A DNA stretch of 64,000 nt, taken from NCBI GenBank assembly GCA_022842445.1, contig JALHPO010000007.1, forward strand, positions 62,001-126,000. The letters run 5' to 3'. Each line of letters starts with the position of its first letter. Position 1 is the first letter of the stretch. The notes under the pieces were generated by a model, which worked only from the letters and a program-made list of their open reading frames with translations, did no database searches and was not told the origin of the DNA. The position numbers and the translations under genes are program-made. This DNA is from Nitrospira sp. Its GTDB lineage: Bacteria; Nitrospirota; Nitrospiria; Nitrospirales; Nitrospiraceae. This document shows positions 29,592 to 39,381 of this stretch, in pieces.

Positions 29592-29918
29592 ATGAATACT
29601 CAAGGTACATCGAAAGCAGTCTCCCTATCCATCGTTGCTTCGACGATGATGTTCGCGGCATCGTTAGTCTTCGCAGGCGACAAGCCGTCTATGGGCGGCA
29701 GCAGAGTAGAGCTAAATCCCAAGGCCGTTCCACAAGCGAAGGTGGACGTAAAGGATCTGGACGAGCAAGTGTCCCATTTGGAAGTGATCGATTCGATGGG
29801 AAACGCCTATCTCCTCATCCCACTAAAGACGGCTCAAGGAAAAGGGCCAGGAATGGCACAAGATGGAAAGATCATTGTGGAGTACGTGCACCCGTACATA
29901 GAGCCGATTAACCGCTGA
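29592..29918 (+). CDS. Small secreted hypothetical protein
   Basis: A 108-residue protein with a Sec signal peptide (hydrophobic AVSLSIVASTMMFAAS, cleavage after LVFA near residue 28). The mature 80 residues hold a short helix (VKDLDEQVSHLEVIDSMG) and a strand-rich end (IIVEYVHPYIEPINR). AGGAGG precedes the ATG, fixing the start. It does not match a family I know. It is the first of several small plus-strand genes leading to the beta carbonic anhydrase; spacing of 90 bp to the next gene allows co-transcription. Confidence 0.7.
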   Translation: MNTQGTSKAVSLSIVASTMMFAASLVFAGDKPSMGGSRVELNPKAVPQAKVDVKDLDEQVSHLEVIDSMGNAYLLIPLKTAQGKGPGMAQDGKIIVEYVHPYIEPINR

Positions 29919-30010
29919 TTGCTCATGGAATCTGAGGAGAGCGGCACCAGGTTTCTCCTCGGGAATACCGGATATGGTTGGCGCTTCCTAGCAAGAGAAA
30001 GGAAGAAACC

Positions 30011-30202
30011 ATGAAGCGGGAGCACCAGAAGGAAAAGAAGAAGTCGAACGGAGTGGCACCAGGAGGCGACGCCCTATCGATTCAGAAGAGTATCGCCTTG
30101 CGTGCGTACGAACTTTACCTCCAGCGTGGTGGGGTAGATGGTCACGCCGAGGAAGATTGGCTGCATGCCGAACGGGAGCTCCTCCAAGAAGAGGATCTCT
30201 GA
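30011..30202 (+). CDS. DUF2934 family small protein
   Basis: A 63-residue basic-start protein whose C-terminal half carries the DUF2934 pattern: an RAYELYLQRG segment followed by GHAEEDWLHAERELL. DUF2934 proteins are short, helical and of unknown role, and are common in Nitrospira and other environmental bacteria. AAAGGAAG before the ATG supports the start. It sits between two small secreted-protein genes. Confidence 0.75.
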   Translation: MKREHQKEKKKSNGVAPGGDALSIQKSIALRAYELYLQRGGVDGHAEEDWLHAERELLQEEDL

Positions 30203-30338
30203 ATGTCAACCGCGGCGGCTCACCTGAGTACGAATCAGGTCGGCCGCCGCAATTTCAACTTCGCTAGCCATCGCTATAACGACTTCGGGAGGAGCACAAT
30301 CGATTCAGCTATCTCATGCCATATGGCTAAGGGGAGGC

Positions 30339-30743
30339 ATGATCATGAACAGGGTTATTATCATTCTGAGCCTGGTTGTCATCGCTGGACATGGCACTCC
30401 GGATTTGTCTCAAGCGCATCGGCACATACTTGCTCTACCAGAAAACGAGAGACAGTCGCTTACGTCTTCCGAGCCTGCGGAATTTATCGGACCTGTCCTG
30501 AGGAGCGAGAGCCTGTCCCGACACACGGAGCAGCCGCCATGGAATCGGCTCAGCCTGACCCATACCGATACAACCTACCTTCCTGGCAGCGAGCGGCATC
30601 ATCCCGCTTCACACCGAAGCTTCATTGCACCGGATGGTGCCGCGTTGATATTCAGCTGGCCTTTCGCGAGTGTACCAACATTCTGGACTAGCCCACAGAG
30701 ATCGTCCAGTGAACCGACCCTCGGCCAGGATTACTCAAGATGA
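30339..30743 (+). CDS. Small secreted hypothetical protein
   Basis: A 134-residue frame with a strong ribosome site (GGGGAGG) before ATG ATC ATG. The first 25 residues are a signal peptide (NRVIIILSLVVIAGHG). The mature part is Ser, His and Pro rich with no recognised domain. A competing frame (30203-30691) overlaps it but lacks such signals, so this frame is preferred. It lies 60 bp before the beta carbonic anhydrase gene. Function unknown; it may be lineage-specific. Confidence 0.5.
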   Translation: MIMNRVIIILSLVVIAGHGTPDLSQAHRHILALPENERQSLTSSEPAEFIGPVLRSESLSRHTEQPPWNRLSLTHTDTTYLPGSERHHPASHRSFIAPDGAALIFSWPFASVPTFWTSPQRSSSEPTLGQDYSR

Positions 30744-30762
30744 CTGGGGGGAATATCTGTCT

Positions 30763-30776
30763 GTCTAGATCTAGAC
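30763..30776. promoter_or_regulatory. 14-bp perfect palindrome before the beta-CA gene
   Basis: GTCTAGATCTAGAC is a perfect palindrome 28 bp before the start codon and just ahead of the GAGGAGGG ribosome site. It is placed where an operator for a dimeric repressor would be expected. No regulator family is identified by sequence alone. Confidence 0.3.
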
Positions 30777-30803
30777 CACTCTGATATCGAGGAGGGACGC
30801 AAC

Positions 30804-31508
30804 ATGATTAATCCTGCGAGTAATCACTCAGGTGTCGGCAGAAGGGAATTGCTTAAGACGGTTCTTTCCGGTGCGGTCCTTGGAGTAGCAGCACAAGCAG
30901 GAATCAATCTCGCCTCCCCTCGAACCCTTCATGCCCAAATCTCGTTCAGTCCCGATGAAGCCTTGCGTGAATTACTTGCCGGCAACCAACGCTTTGCCAC
31001 GAATCAACTGACATCGATTGCGCACGATCTGATCATCATGAAAGAACGGACGGTTAATAAACAGGAACCGTTTGCGGCGGTATTGGCCTGTGCCGATTCT
31101 CGCATCCCCGTGGAACTGGTCTTTGATCAGACAATCGGCCACATCTTTGTGACGCGAGTGGCCGGCAATGTGGTGACCCCAGAGATTGTTGCCAGTCTCG
31201 AATTCGGCGTAGCGGTCCTTGGAATCAAAGCGCTGCTTGTGATCGGCCATAGCAGCTGCGGAGCCGTAAGGGCCGCAATGACAACCGATACCGTACCTGG
31301 CCAAATCAGCGTGTTATACCAACGCATTCATCCGGCAATAGAAAAGTCCGGCGGCAATATCGACAAAGCGATTCAGATCAATGCAAGGATTCAGGCTGAG
31401 TTGCTGCGCGCCTCCTCAACCGTGATCAGGGAGGCGACCAAAGCCGGCAAACTACGGGTTGAACCCGCAGTCTATGATCTTGCGACGGGGAGAGTCGGTT
31501 TGATCTAA
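30804..31508 (+). CDS. Tat-exported beta-class carbonic anhydrase
   Basis: A 234-residue protein with a twin-arginine-like signal (GRRELLKTVLSGAVLGVAAQ, processing near HAQ about residue 45) followed by a beta-CA domain. Zinc and dyad residues are Cys96, Asp98 and Arg100 (CADSR) and His149 and Cys152 (HSSC). It should hydrate CO2 in the periplasm, which is unusual because most beta-CAs are cytoplasmic. GAGGAGGG precedes the ATG. It converges with the NhaR-like gene. One of four carbonic anhydrases in the window. Confidence 0.92.
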   Translation: MINPASNHSGVGRRELLKTVLSGAVLGVAAQAGINLASPRTLHAQISFSPDEALRELLAGNQRFATNQLTSIAHDLIIMKERTVNKQEPFAAVLACADSRIPVELVFDQTIGHIFVTRVAGNVVTPEIVASLEFGVAVLGIKALLVIGHSSCGAVRAAMTTDTVPGQISVLYQRIHPAIEKSGGNIDKAIQINARIQAELLRASSTVIREATKAGKLRVEPAVYDLATGRVGLI

Positions 31509-31660
31509 ACTCTGGAATCCTGATTGTCGAAGTAGCCAGGCAGTAGAAAATTGAGCATGCTCCTGGGGAAGACTGGAGGTTTTCCCAGCAACAGACCACG
31601 GATGTGCTGGCGTCCATTTGCACACTTAGAAAGTAAATCCTGGATTATCTGATCTGTCGG

Positions 31661-32560
31661 TCATGTCAATATTTCGCGGTGGGCCGCGTTGAAGAGAGCC
31701 ACCACGGCTGGGTGTTTGAGTCGCCGCTCGGCAGTGATGGCATAGAACTTCTGGCTGAGAGAACGAACGCGTTGCACAACCTGCACTCGATACTGCTGAC
31801 AGATCTCTTTTTCCATGACAGTAGATATGGGAAACAACCCATGTCCTTCTTGGCCGAAGGCTTTTAGGGTGGCACTGTCTTCGAATTCCCCGATCACAGT
31901 TGGAATGACTTTCTGAAGCATGAACCAATCATCCAATAACCTGCGAAGCATCGTGTTGGAGGTGGGTAATAAGATTGGTGCACCATGCAAGGATCGAGGG
32001 AAGTTACGACGGTAGCGCGCTGCCAACTTCGATTTTGCGAAGAACGTGACTCCCGACTCACCCAGGGAATGATTATAGACCTGCACCTTGATCGTCGGTG
32101 GCGCCGGCGTGTCTGCGATGACCAAATCCAGTCCGTGGATCGCCAGGTTGGCCAAAAGCTGGTCCAGCTTATCTTCCCAACAGACCAAGCGCATTCCGGG
32201 GAATTGCTTGAATGTCGATTCCAAAAGCCGGGCAGCCAGCAACTTCGGTACTACATCGACGATGCCCACGTTCAGGCGAATAGGGCGCCCGCTCCCCCGA
32301 CCCTTCACGGTATTCATCAGGTCTTGTCCGATGGAGAAAATGTCTTCAGCGTGCCTGAAAATGATGCGGCCCATTTCCGTTAGCACCAGATGCCGGCCTT
32401 GCCGAAGAAACAACTTTTCTCCAAGCGTTTGCTCTAGAAGTCCTATCTGTTTGCTGATCGTTGGTTGGGCCAAGCGAAGTTCTTCGCAAGCTTTGACGAC
32501 GGTCCCGTGTTTCGCAACAGACCAGAAATAGAGCAGATGGTGGTAATTCAGCCATTCCAT
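31661..32560 (-). CDS. NhaR-like LysR-family regulator
   Basis: A 299-residue LysR-type regulator. The N-terminal winged HTH begins MEWLNYHHLLYFWSVAKHGT and includes CEELRLAQPTISKQIGLLE; the effector domain follows from residue 95. Across its length it resembles E. coli NhaR (INYNHLYYFW, ILGEFDDAALMKAFG versus VIGEFEDSATLKAFG here). NhaR activates the nhaA Na+/H+ antiporter in response to sodium and alkali. Here it is flanked by a beta-CA gene and by the nqr operon, with NhaD 9 kb away, so control of sodium and carbon genes is plausible but inferred. Targets are not shown. Confidence 0.82.
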   Translation of the reverse strand: MEWLNYHHLLYFWSVAKHGTVVKACEELRLAQPTISKQIGLLEQTLGEKLFLRQGRHLVLTEMGRIIFRHAEDIFSIGQDLMNTVKGRGSGRPIRLNVGIVDVVPKLLAARLLESTFKQFPGMRLVCWEDKLDQLLANLAIHGLDLVIADTPAPPTIKVQVYNHSLGESGVTFFAKSKLAARYRRNFPRSLHGAPILLPTSNTMLRRLLDDWFMLQKVIPTVIGEFEDSATLKAFGQEGHGLFPISTVMEKEICQQYRVQVVQRVRSLSQKFYAITAERRLKHPAVVALFNAAHREILT

Positions 32561-32668
32561 ATGGCGGCACTATACCGTGAAATAATGGATACCTCTAGTG
32601 TGCGTGTGCGGCATGAAACTGAGTAGTCTTGTTGACGATTGTGGCTTTAGAAACTGCCGAGAGAAACC

Positions 32669-32701
32669 CTTTGTGCCCTTCTTCACAAGAAGGGCACAAA
32701 G
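32669..32701. terminator. Perfect 15-bp hairpin upstream of the NhaR-like gene
   Basis: CTTTGTGCCCTTCTT, a three-base loop, then the exact complement AAGAAGGGCACAAAG. It is about 110 bp upstream of the NhaR-like start. There is no strong T-run, so it may be a terminator for a lost gene, an operator or an mRNA hairpin rather than an active rho-independent terminator. The remainder of the 930-bp gap 32561-33493 holds the two pseudogene pieces and the nqr promoter region. Confidence 0.45.
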
Positions 32702-32831
32702 AGAAGATGAGAGGTTTTGCCTTTGCTAGAAACCAAGCAAACTCATGAACTGAAACTTGCGGACCACATTCTGGGCATGATCTCCCAACGATCTTCGCCG
32801 CCGGTTTTCACGAGAGTCGGCGGCGCACTCG

Positions 32832-32966
32832 TTATCTCCCCTTCTGAAATTTCCGATTCATCGTAAAGACAAACACCCGTTCTCGGAGCTGCACACCGAT
32901 ATCGGTAAAGAGGTCCAGAATCTTGGCTCCCGTAATCTTGCTGACTTGCTCGCAGAGCTTCTCGAC
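32832..32966 (-). pseudogene. mpsC (DUF2294) C-terminal fragment
   Basis: Minus-strand reading gives EQVSKITGAKILDLFTDIGV followed by QLRERVFVFTMNRKF and a TAA stop, matching the C-terminal third of the intact MpsC protein at 43607 (EQVSEITKAKVLGVFTDIDA, ERVFVFTLDRE). The N-terminal part is missing. It lies just downstream of a selO N-terminal piece, the same two gene families that adjoin at 43.4-44.0 kb. Confidence 0.7.
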
Positions 32967-33049
32967 GCACCGGCACCAATAGCCGGATGCCGCCCACGGG
33001 GGGCCAACACTTCATTGACGGCCTTGAAATAGACGAAGGCCCGGCGGGG

Positions 33050-33193
33050 CTGCTTCAGGGTTCGCATGAACGAGGTATGGGGCCGCCTGAAACGGCGTCG
33101 GGTTGAGTTTGGCATAGAAAGCCTCAGGCAGACGGGCATAGGTATTGTCGAAGGTAAGCGATTCCAAGGTACGTCGTGTCATGGTTCTGTGTA
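33050..33193 (-). pseudogene. selO N-terminal fragment
   Basis: The first 48 codons of a SelO protein (MVHRTMTRRTLESLTFDN and on to NPEAA), near identical over about 147 bp to the start of the intact selO at 29150-29296, with five or six base changes, in the same orientation and exactly 3900 bp away. After NPEAA the match stops and unrelated sequence follows. The conserved start codon region is intact, but the gene is broken. Confidence 0.85.
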
Positions 33194-33306
33194 CCATGAC
33201 GTTCGCGGATTTCGCCACTTGCTCACCTTCATCGATGGCAATATGTCCTTTCTGACGAAGGGGCAACCCCTGTCAGACCAGCTGAAATGCATACCCACGA
33301 CAAGGC

Positions 33307-33336
33307 TTGACAACAAGATGTCCAAACAGTTGTACT
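33307..33336 (+). promoter_or_regulatory. Possible nqr promoter
   Basis: TTGACA at 33307-33312 and TGTACT at 33331-33336 with an 18-base spacer, about 155 bp before nqrA. The -35 is consensus and the -10 is weak. This is the best sigma-70-like candidate in the gap upstream of the operon. Confidence 0.4.
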
Positions 33337-33493
33337 ACGGTGATTTTACCCTAGGATTACTGCCGTTTTATAGGGCAGCGCTCACCATTGGCGAGAAGGG
33401 AACTGCTGATCCGGCAGCGTGAGTAATACATCACCGCCGAACTAAAGCGAGTTGACCCGTCACGACCACGCGCACTTCACCGCGACTGCCATG

Positions 33494-34849
33494 ATGATCA
33501 GAATTAAAAAAGGACTGGATTTACCGATCAGCGGGAAGCCGGAGCAGGCTGTCCATGTCGCCAAACCTGTCCGCCACGTCGGCGTGCTCGGCGTGGATCA
33601 TATCGGTCTCAAACCCGCCATGCTGGTCGCCGAAGGGGACAAGGTCAAGCTCGGCCAAGCGCTGTTCGAGCACAAGAAGTTACCAGGCGTACGCATCACG
33701 GCTCCGGGTGCCGGCACGGTGCGTGCGATCCATCGTGGAGCGCAACGCCTCCTCCAGTCAGTCGTCATCCGGTTGGACGAAAACGAAGACGAGGAGACAT
33801 TTGCGGCCTATCCTGTCGACCAACTGGCCGGCTTGACCGAAACACAGGTGGTGGACAATCTCCTGGCATCGGGTCTGTGGGTGGGCTTACGCACGCGTCC
33901 CTATAGCAAGATCGCCGACCCGACCACTCGTCCGGCGGCCATCTTCGTGACGGCGATGGACAGCAACCCGCTGGCCGCCGATCCTATTGCCCTTATTGCT
34001 GCAGAGGGTGAGTCGTTCGGCCATGGCCTGACGGTGCTGTCGCGCCTTGGCACCATGCCGCTGTGGGTGTGCAAGTCACCCGCAGCCGAATTGCCGTTGC
34101 CACAGGGGATAGGCCACATACGCCAGGCCAGTTTTGAAGGCCCCCACCCAGCCGGTCTGCCGGGGACGCATATTCATTTTCTCGAACCGGTCGACGTCAG
34201 CAAGGTGGTCTGGCACCTCAACTACCAGGAGGTGATTGCGATCGGCAAACTGTTTACCAGCGGCCGCTTATCGACCGGTCGCATCGTCGCGCTCGGCGGG
34301 CCTCAGGTTAAACAGCCACGCCTGTTGCAGACGAGGCTCGGCGCCTGTATCGAGGAGTTGATCGAGGGTGAACTCCAGGCCGGTGAGAACCGCGTCATTT
34401 CCGGCTCGATCTTGTCGGGGCGTCACGCAGCCGACTGGTCGTCCTATCTGGGGCGCCATCATCTTCAGATATCCGTGATTCCGGAAGGGGTCGAACGAAC
34501 GTTCATGGGCTGGTTCGCGCCCGGACGGAGAGCATTCTCCCAGAGCAACGTCATGCTGTCGAGCCTCTTCCGTCACCGCAAGGAGGAGTTTGAGCTGACC
34601 ACCGGGCTAAACGGAGGTCTGCGTGCCATGGTGCCCTTCGGCAACTTCGAGGATATCATGCCCCTGGACATCCTCCCGACGCAATTGCTGCGCTACCTGA
34701 TGGTGGGCGACACCGACATGGCGCAACAACTGGGCTGCATGGAACTGGATGAGGAAGACCTCGCCTTATGCTCCTTCGTGTGCGTCGGCAAGAACGACTA
34801 TGGCCCGGTGCTGCGGAACGTGTTGAGCCAGATCGAGAGAGAAGGCTGA
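33494..34849 (+). CDS. nqrA: Na+-translocating NADH:quinone reductase subunit A
   Basis: Cytoplasm-facing subunit A of the Na+-NQR complex. The start [14 protein letters not shown] matches the family start, so I use the ATG at 33494 rather than the ATG just before it or the upstream TTG. The 451 residues match NqrA length. Visible blocks include [20 protein letters not shown], the RnfC/NqrA-type barrel-sandwich [15 protein letters not shown] and the conserved [19 protein letters not shown]. First gene of nqrABCDEF-apbE-nqrM; its stop overlaps the nqrB start by one base (TGATG). Confidence 0.96.
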   Translation: MIRIKKGLDLPISGKPEQAVHVAKPVRHVGVLGVDHIGLKPAMLVAEGDKVKLGQALFEHKKLPGVRITAPGAGTVRAIHRGAQRLLQSVVIRLDENEDEETFAAYPVDQLAGLTETQVVDNLLASGLWVGLRTRPYSKIADPTTRPAAIFVTAMDSNPLAADPIALIAAEGESFGHGLTVLSRLGTMPLWVCKSPAAELPLPQGIGHIRQASFEGPHPAGLPGTHIHFLEPVDVSKVVWHLNYQEVIAIGKLFTSGRLSTGRIVALGGPQVKQPRLLQTRLGACIEELIEGELQAGENRVISGSILSGRHAADWSSYLGRHHLQISVIPEGVERTFMGWFAPGRRAFSQSNVMLSSLFRHRKEEFELTTGLNGGLRAMVPFGNFEDIMPLDILPTQLLRYLMVGDTDMAQQLGCMELDEEDLALCSFVCVGKNDYGPVLRNVLSQIEREG

Positions 34850-36063
34850 TGGCAGGCATGAAACGCTATCTTGATCAGCTCAGGCCCCTGTTTGCCAAGG
34901 GCGGCCGATATGAAAAGTACTATCCCGTGTTCGAGATGGTCGATGGGTTTTTCTATTCCTCTCCCGAAACCACGCACCACGCGCCGCATGTGCGTGATGG
35001 CATCGATCTGAAACGCTTGATGGTGTACGTGGTGGTGGCGCTGATTCCCTGTATCCTATGGAGCTGGTTCAACACCGGCTATCAGGCCAATCTGGCACTC
35101 GCCAAGGTGGGTATGGCCAAGACTGGCTGGCGTTACGATCTGCTGGCGGCACTCCATATCGGGTTTGATGCCGGCAGCATTCTTGCCAATACGGTCCATG
35201 GCTTCTTGTATTTTCTGCCGATCTATCTGACCACGTTAATCGTCGGCGGTGTATGGGAAACGGTCTTTTCCACCGTGCGTCAGAAAGAGATCAATGAAGG
35301 CTTTCTGGTCACCTCCATGCTCTTCACGCTGACGCTGCCACCCAATATGCCCCTCTGGATGGTCGCCATCGGGATCAGCTTTGGCGTGGTCCTCGGCAAA
35401 GAGATCTTCGGCGGAACCGGCAAGAATTTTCTCAATCCGGCCCTGACCGCCCGGGCATTTCTGTTTTTCGCCTATCCCGCCGACATGTCCGGTGACCGGG
35501 TGTGGGTGGCGGTGGATGGCTATTCCGGCGCGACCGCACTCAGCCTTGGTAAAGTGGGCGGCGTCGACGAGATCGTCCGCGGAGGCTACACTTGGTGGGA
35601 TGCCTTTATCGGCCTGATACCGGGCTCCATGGGGGAAACCTCCACCCTTGCCTGTCTGCTCGGCGCGGCGTTTCTGATCTATACCGGGGTCGGTTCCTGG
35701 CGCATTATCGTCGGGGTCTTTCTGGGGATGGTCGGGGCGTCTCTCCTGTTCAATGTGGTCGGCAGCGACACCAATCCCATGGTGGCGATGCCCTGGTACT
35801 GGCATCTCGTGCTGGGCGGGTTTGCCTTCGGCATGGTCTTCATGGCCACCGACCCGGTGTCCGCCGCGATGACGAGTGCCGGGCGCTGGGTCTTCGGCAT
35901 TCTGATCGGAGCCATGACCGTGCTGATCCGCGTGGCGAACCCGGCGTTTCCCGAAGGCGTGATGCTCACGATTTTGTTTGCCAATGTATTCGCGCCCCTG
36001 ATCGATTATGCGGTCATTCAGCTGAACATCCGACGGAGGCTCCGCCGCCATGTCCGCACCTGA
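34849..36063 (+). CDS. nqrB: Na+-NQR subunit B
   Basis: A 404-residue membrane subunit with about ten hydrophobic segments. The covalent FMN site is Thr229 in YSGATALS, matching the S(G)AT motif where FMN is attached by phosphoester. [20 protein letters not shown] and [11 protein letters not shown] are conserved NqrB blocks. It forms the main Na+ pathway with NqrD and NqrE. The start overlaps the nqrA stop and the end overlaps nqrC by 14 bp. Confidence 0.97.
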   Translation: MAGMKRYLDQLRPLFAKGGRYEKYYPVFEMVDGFFYSSPETTHHAPHVRDGIDLKRLMVYVVVALIPCILWSWFNTGYQANLALAKVGMAKTGWRYDLLAALHIGFDAGSILANTVHGFLYFLPIYLTTLIVGGVWETVFSTVRQKEINEGFLVTSMLFTLTLPPNMPLWMVAIGISFGVVLGKEIFGGTGKNFLNPALTARAFLFFAYPADMSGDRVWVAVDGYSGATALSLGKVGGVDEIVRGGYTWWDAFIGLIPGSMGETSTLACLLGAAFLIYTGVGSWRIIVGVFLGMVGASLLFNVVGSDTNPMVAMPWYWHLVLGGFAFGMVFMATDPVSAAMTSAGRWVFGILIGAMTVLIRVANPAFPEGVMLTILFANVFAPLIDYAVIQLNIRRRLRRHVRT

Positions 36064-36859
36064 ACCGGATTCCGCCGTACCCGCTGCGCCGGTCGAAAGT
36101 GCGAGCAGGACGCTGCTGGTGACGTTTGTGGTCTGTCTGGTCTGCTCGGTGGTAGTCGCCGGCGCGGCGGTGCTCCTCCGACCGATTCAGGAATCGAATC
36201 AGAAGGCCGACCTCATACGGAATGTGATTGCAGTCTCCGGCCTCCTCAAGGAGGGACTGACGGAAGCACAAGCGCTCAAACGGATTGACGCGCGCATGAT
36301 CGAACTGGCAACCGGTGACGAGGTCAAGGGGATCGATCCTGACACCTTTAATATCGTCAAGGCCGGAAAGGATCCCGCGATCTCCACCGAACTCGCCCGC
36401 CGGGAGGATGTGGCAGGGATCAGGCGCGAACCGCGATATCTGCCGGTCTATTGGATTGTCGGCGCCAACGGCGACTTGAAGAAACTGATTCTGCCGGTGT
36501 ACGGCTACGGGCTCTGGTCTACGATGTACGGGTTTCTCGCGCTGGAGGAGGATTTGCGAACGGTTCAGGGCCTCCGCTTCTATCAGCATGCCGAGACTCC
36601 GGGGCTCGGGGGAGAGATCGATAATCCCAAGTGGCGGGCACAATGGACGGGCAAAGTCCTCTTCGACGAGAAATGGAAGGTTCAGGTTGAAGTGACGAAG
36701 GTTGCGGTTGACAGTTCCACGCCCGACGCTCAACATCAGGTTGACGCACTCGCCGGCGCCACCATCACCTCGCGCGGTGTGGAGAATTTGCTGAAGTTCT
36801 GGCTGAGCGACAAAGGGTACGGGCCGTACCTTGCCCGGTTGCGTCATGAAAGGAGCTAA
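36050..36859 (+). CDS. nqrC: Na+-NQR subunit C
   Basis: A 269-residue subunit with one N-terminal membrane segment (about residues 22-44) and a periplasmic FMN domain. The flavin-attachment motif is LAGATITS with the modified Thr at residue 240. ETPGLGGEI is the other conserved block. ApbE, encoded four genes later, should attach the FMN. The start overlaps nqrB by 14 bp. Electrons pass from the NqrD/E centre to this flavin. Confidence 0.97.
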   Translation: MSAPEPDSAVPAAPVESASRTLLVTFVVCLVCSVVVAGAAVLLRPIQESNQKADLIRNVIAVSGLLKEGLTEAQALKRIDARMIELATGDEVKGIDPDTFNIVKAGKDPAISTELARREDVAGIRREPRYLPVYWIVGANGDLKKLILPVYGYGLWSTMYGFLALEEDLRTVQGLRFYQHAETPGLGGEIDNPKWRAQWTGKVLFDEKWKVQVEVTKVAVDSSTPDAQHQVDALAGATITSRGVENLLKFWLSDKGYGPYLARLRHERS

Positions 36860-36864
36860 CTCCC

Positions 36865-37530
36865 ATGTCGTACGAACACCGAAAAATTCTTATCGACCCG
36901 ATCGTTGACAATAACCCGGTTATTTTACAGGTCCTGGGGATTTGCTCGGCATTGGCTGTGACGTCGAAGCTCTCAACCACGATCACGATGTGCATCGCGC
37001 TGACCGTCGTCACCGCCTGCTCCAATGCCGCCATCAGTGTGATCCGCAACCATATCCCGAGCAGTATCCGCATTATCGTGCAGATGACCATTATTTCGTC
37101 GCTGGTGATCGTCACTGATCAGTTCATCAAAGCCTATGCGTTCACCATCAGCAAGGACCTATCGGTCTTCGTCGGGTTGATTATTACCAATTGCATCGTC
37201 ATGGGACGCGCGGAAGCCTATGCGATGAAACATCCTCCGCTCCCGAGCTTCCTTGATGGCCTCGGCAACGGCCTCGGCTATAGCGCACTATTAATGGTCA
37301 TCGGGGTCATACGCGAGCTTTTGGGGTCCGGTTCCCTCTTCGGGTACCAAATCCTCCTTCTTGAACGGGATGGCGGATGGTATGTGCCAAACGGCTTATT
37401 GCTCCTGCCTCCGAGTGCGTTTTTCCTGATCGGCATGATCATTTGGGTGGTGCGCTCCTGGAAGCCGGCACAAGTGGAAGAACCGGAATACCGGATCTAT
37501 CACGCGCCCCGTCCGGAGGTGGCCTCATGA
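36865..37530 (+). CDS. nqrD: Na+-NQR subunit D
   Basis: A 221-residue membrane subunit with six segments. It has the conserved [12 protein letters not shown] near the start, whose Cys helps hold the Fe centre between NqrD and NqrE, and [15 protein letters not shown] in the middle. It is a few bases after nqrC and overlaps nqrE by four bases. Confidence 0.97.
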   Translation: MSYEHRKILIDPIVDNNPVILQVLGICSALAVTSKLSTTITMCIALTVVTACSNAAISVIRNHIPSSIRIIVQMTIISSLVIVTDQFIKAYAFTISKDLSVFVGLIITNCIVMGRAEAYAMKHPPLPSFLDGLGNGLGYSALLMVIGVIRELLGSGSLFGYQILLLERDGGWYVPNGLLLLPPSAFFLIGMIIWVVRSWKPAQVEEPEYRIYHAPRPEVAS

Positions 37531-38135
37531 TCGACCTGGTCAATCTGTTTATCAAAGCGGTCTTCGTTGAGAATCTTGCGCTGACGTTTTTTCTCGGCAT
37601 GTGCACGTTTCTTGCTGTCTCGAAAAAAATCGGCACGGCGCTCGGACTCGGCATCGCGGTGGTCGTCGTCCAAAGTCTGACCATCCCGATCAATAATCTG
37701 ATCTACCGGTTTCTGATCCGTGATGGCGCGCTGGCATGGGCGGGGCTCTCTGAGATGAGCCTGGATTTCCTTGGGCTCATCACTTATATCAGCGTCATCG
37801 CCGCGGTTGTACAGGTCCTGGAGATGTTTCTCGACCGATACGTCCCGTCACTGTACAACTCGTTGGGAATCTTTCTGCCGCTCATTACCGTCAACTGCGC
37901 CATTCTCGGAGGCTGTCTGTTCATGGTCGAACGTGACTATAACTTTAGCGAGAGCGTCACCTATGGTGTGGGCTCCGGTGTCGGGTGGGCGCTCGCGATC
38001 GTCGCGATGGCAGGGGTGCGTGAGAAGCTCAAGTATTCCGACATACCGGCTGGTTTGCAGGGACTGGGCGTTGCATTCATCACCGCCGGGTTGATGGCTC
38101 TCGGGTTCATGGCCTTTTCTGGAATTCAACTCTGA
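37527..38135 (+). CDS. nqrE: Na+-NQR subunit E
   Basis: A 202-residue membrane subunit, homologous to NqrD in inverted topology. The start is the ATG that overlaps the nqrD stop (ATGA); an upstream frame is not used. Conserved blocks are [14 protein letters not shown] with the Fe-centre Cys, and [14 protein letters not shown] with the second Cys. With NqrD it forms the intramembrane iron site. Confidence 0.97.
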   Translation: MIDLVNLFIKAVFVENLALTFFLGMCTFLAVSKKIGTALGLGIAVVVVQSLTIPINNLIYRFLIRDGALAWAGLSEMSLDFLGLITYISVIAAVVQVLEMFLDRYVPSLYNSLGIFLPLITVNCAILGGCLFMVERDYNFSESVTYGVGSGVGWALAIVAMAGVREKLKYSDIPAGLQGLGVAFITAGLMALGFMAFSGIQL

Positions 38136-38154
38136 GCCTGATGAGAGGCCGCGT

Positions 38155-39375
38155 ATGACCGAGATCATACTGGGAGTCGGTGTTTTCACCGGATTCGTTC
38201 TCATTCTGGCTGTCCTCATTTTGAGTGCGCGATCGAAACTGGTGGCCAGCGGCAATGTCACGATCACGATCAACGACAAGAAATCGATCGAGACGCCGAT
38301 CGGAGGCAAGTTGCTCAATGCGCTTGGCGACGCCAAGATTTTTGTCAGTTCCGCCTGCGGCGGCGGCGGGACGTGTGGCGTGTGCCGGGTCAAGGTTTTC
38401 GAAGGGGGTGGGGTGATTCTGCCGACTGAAACCTCCCACATCAACAAGCGTGAAGCGCGCGAGGGTTACCGTCTCTCCTGCCAGGTGGCAGTCAAGCAGA
38501 ACCTGAAGATCGAGGTTCCAGATGAAGTGTTCGGGGTCAAGAAATGGGAATGTACCGTCCGCTCCAACCACAATGTGGCCACCTTCATCAAGGAACTGGT
38601 CCTGGAGCTCCCCCAGGATGAATATGTCGATTTCCGCGCCGGAGGGTACATCCAGATTTTCTGCCCTCCGTATGAGCACTCGTTTAAGGATTTTGATATC
38701 GAAGAACGGTTTCGCAGCGACTGGGACCGGCTGAAACTCTGGGACCTCGTGTCCAAGGTCAATGAGCCCCTTGAGCGCGCCTACTCCATGGCCAATTACC
38801 CTGAGGAGCGTGGCATCATTATGCTCAATATTCGCATCGCCACGCCCCCGCCGCGCACGCAAAATGTGCCTCCGGGTAAAATGTCCTCCTACCTGTTCGG
38901 GCTCAAACCGGGCGACAAGGTCACCATCTCCGGCCCGTTCGGCGAATTCTTTGCGCGTGACACCAACAACGAGATGGTATTCATCGGTGGTGGCGCAGGG
39001 ATGGCGCCCATGCGGTCGCATATTTTCGATCAGCTGGGTCGCATCAAGACCACACGCAAGATGTCTTTCTGGTACGGGGCTCGATCGAAGCGTGAGATGT
39101 TCTATGTCGACGATTTCGACAAGCTGGCCGCAGCGCATGACAACTTCAAGTGGCATATCGCCTTGTCCGACCCGCTCCCGGATGACGCCTGGAGCGGCTA
39201 TACCGGCTTCATCCATAACGTGCTGTATAATGAGTATCTGAAGACCCATCCGGCGCCCGAGGACTGTGAGTACTACCTCTGCGGACCGCCGATGATGAAT
39301 GCCGCTGTGATCAAAATGCTGTTGGATCTGGGTGTCGAGCGGGAAAACATCATGCTCGATGACTTCGGAGGATGA
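38155..39375 (+). CDS. nqrF: Na+-NQR subunit F (NADH dehydrogenase module)
   Basis: A 406-residue subunit with an N-terminal membrane anchor, a 2Fe-2S ferredoxin domain (Cys68, Cys74, Cys77 in [11 protein letters not shown], and Cys109 in LSCQV), an FAD domain (RAYSMANYP) and an NADH domain ([22 protein letters not shown]). It is the entry point for electrons from NADH on the cytoplasmic side. The length fits the family (about 407). Confidence 0.98.
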   Translation: MTEIILGVGVFTGFVLILAVLILSARSKLVASGNVTITINDKKSIETPIGGKLLNALGDAKIFVSSACGGGGTCGVCRVKVFEGGGVILPTETSHINKREAREGYRLSCQVAVKQNLKIEVPDEVFGVKKWECTVRSNHNVATFIKELVLELPQDEYVDFRAGGYIQIFCPPYEHSFKDFDIEERFRSDWDRLKLWDLVSKVNEPLERAYSMANYPEERGIIMLNIRIATPPPRTQNVPPGKMSSYLFGLKPGDKVTISGPFGEFFARDTNNEMVFIGGGAGMAPMRSHIFDQLGRIKTTRKMSFWYGARSKREMFYVDDFDKLAAAHDNFKWHIALSDPLPDDAWSGYTGFIHNVLYNEYLKTHPAPEDCEYYLCGPPMMNAAVIKMLLDLGVERENIMLDDFGG

Positions 39376-39381
39376 CCATCC

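Noticed and set aside
30203..30691. 162-codon plus-strand frame starting directly after the DUF2934 gene
   Set aside because: It overlaps the frame at 30339, which has a better ribosome site and a signal peptide.
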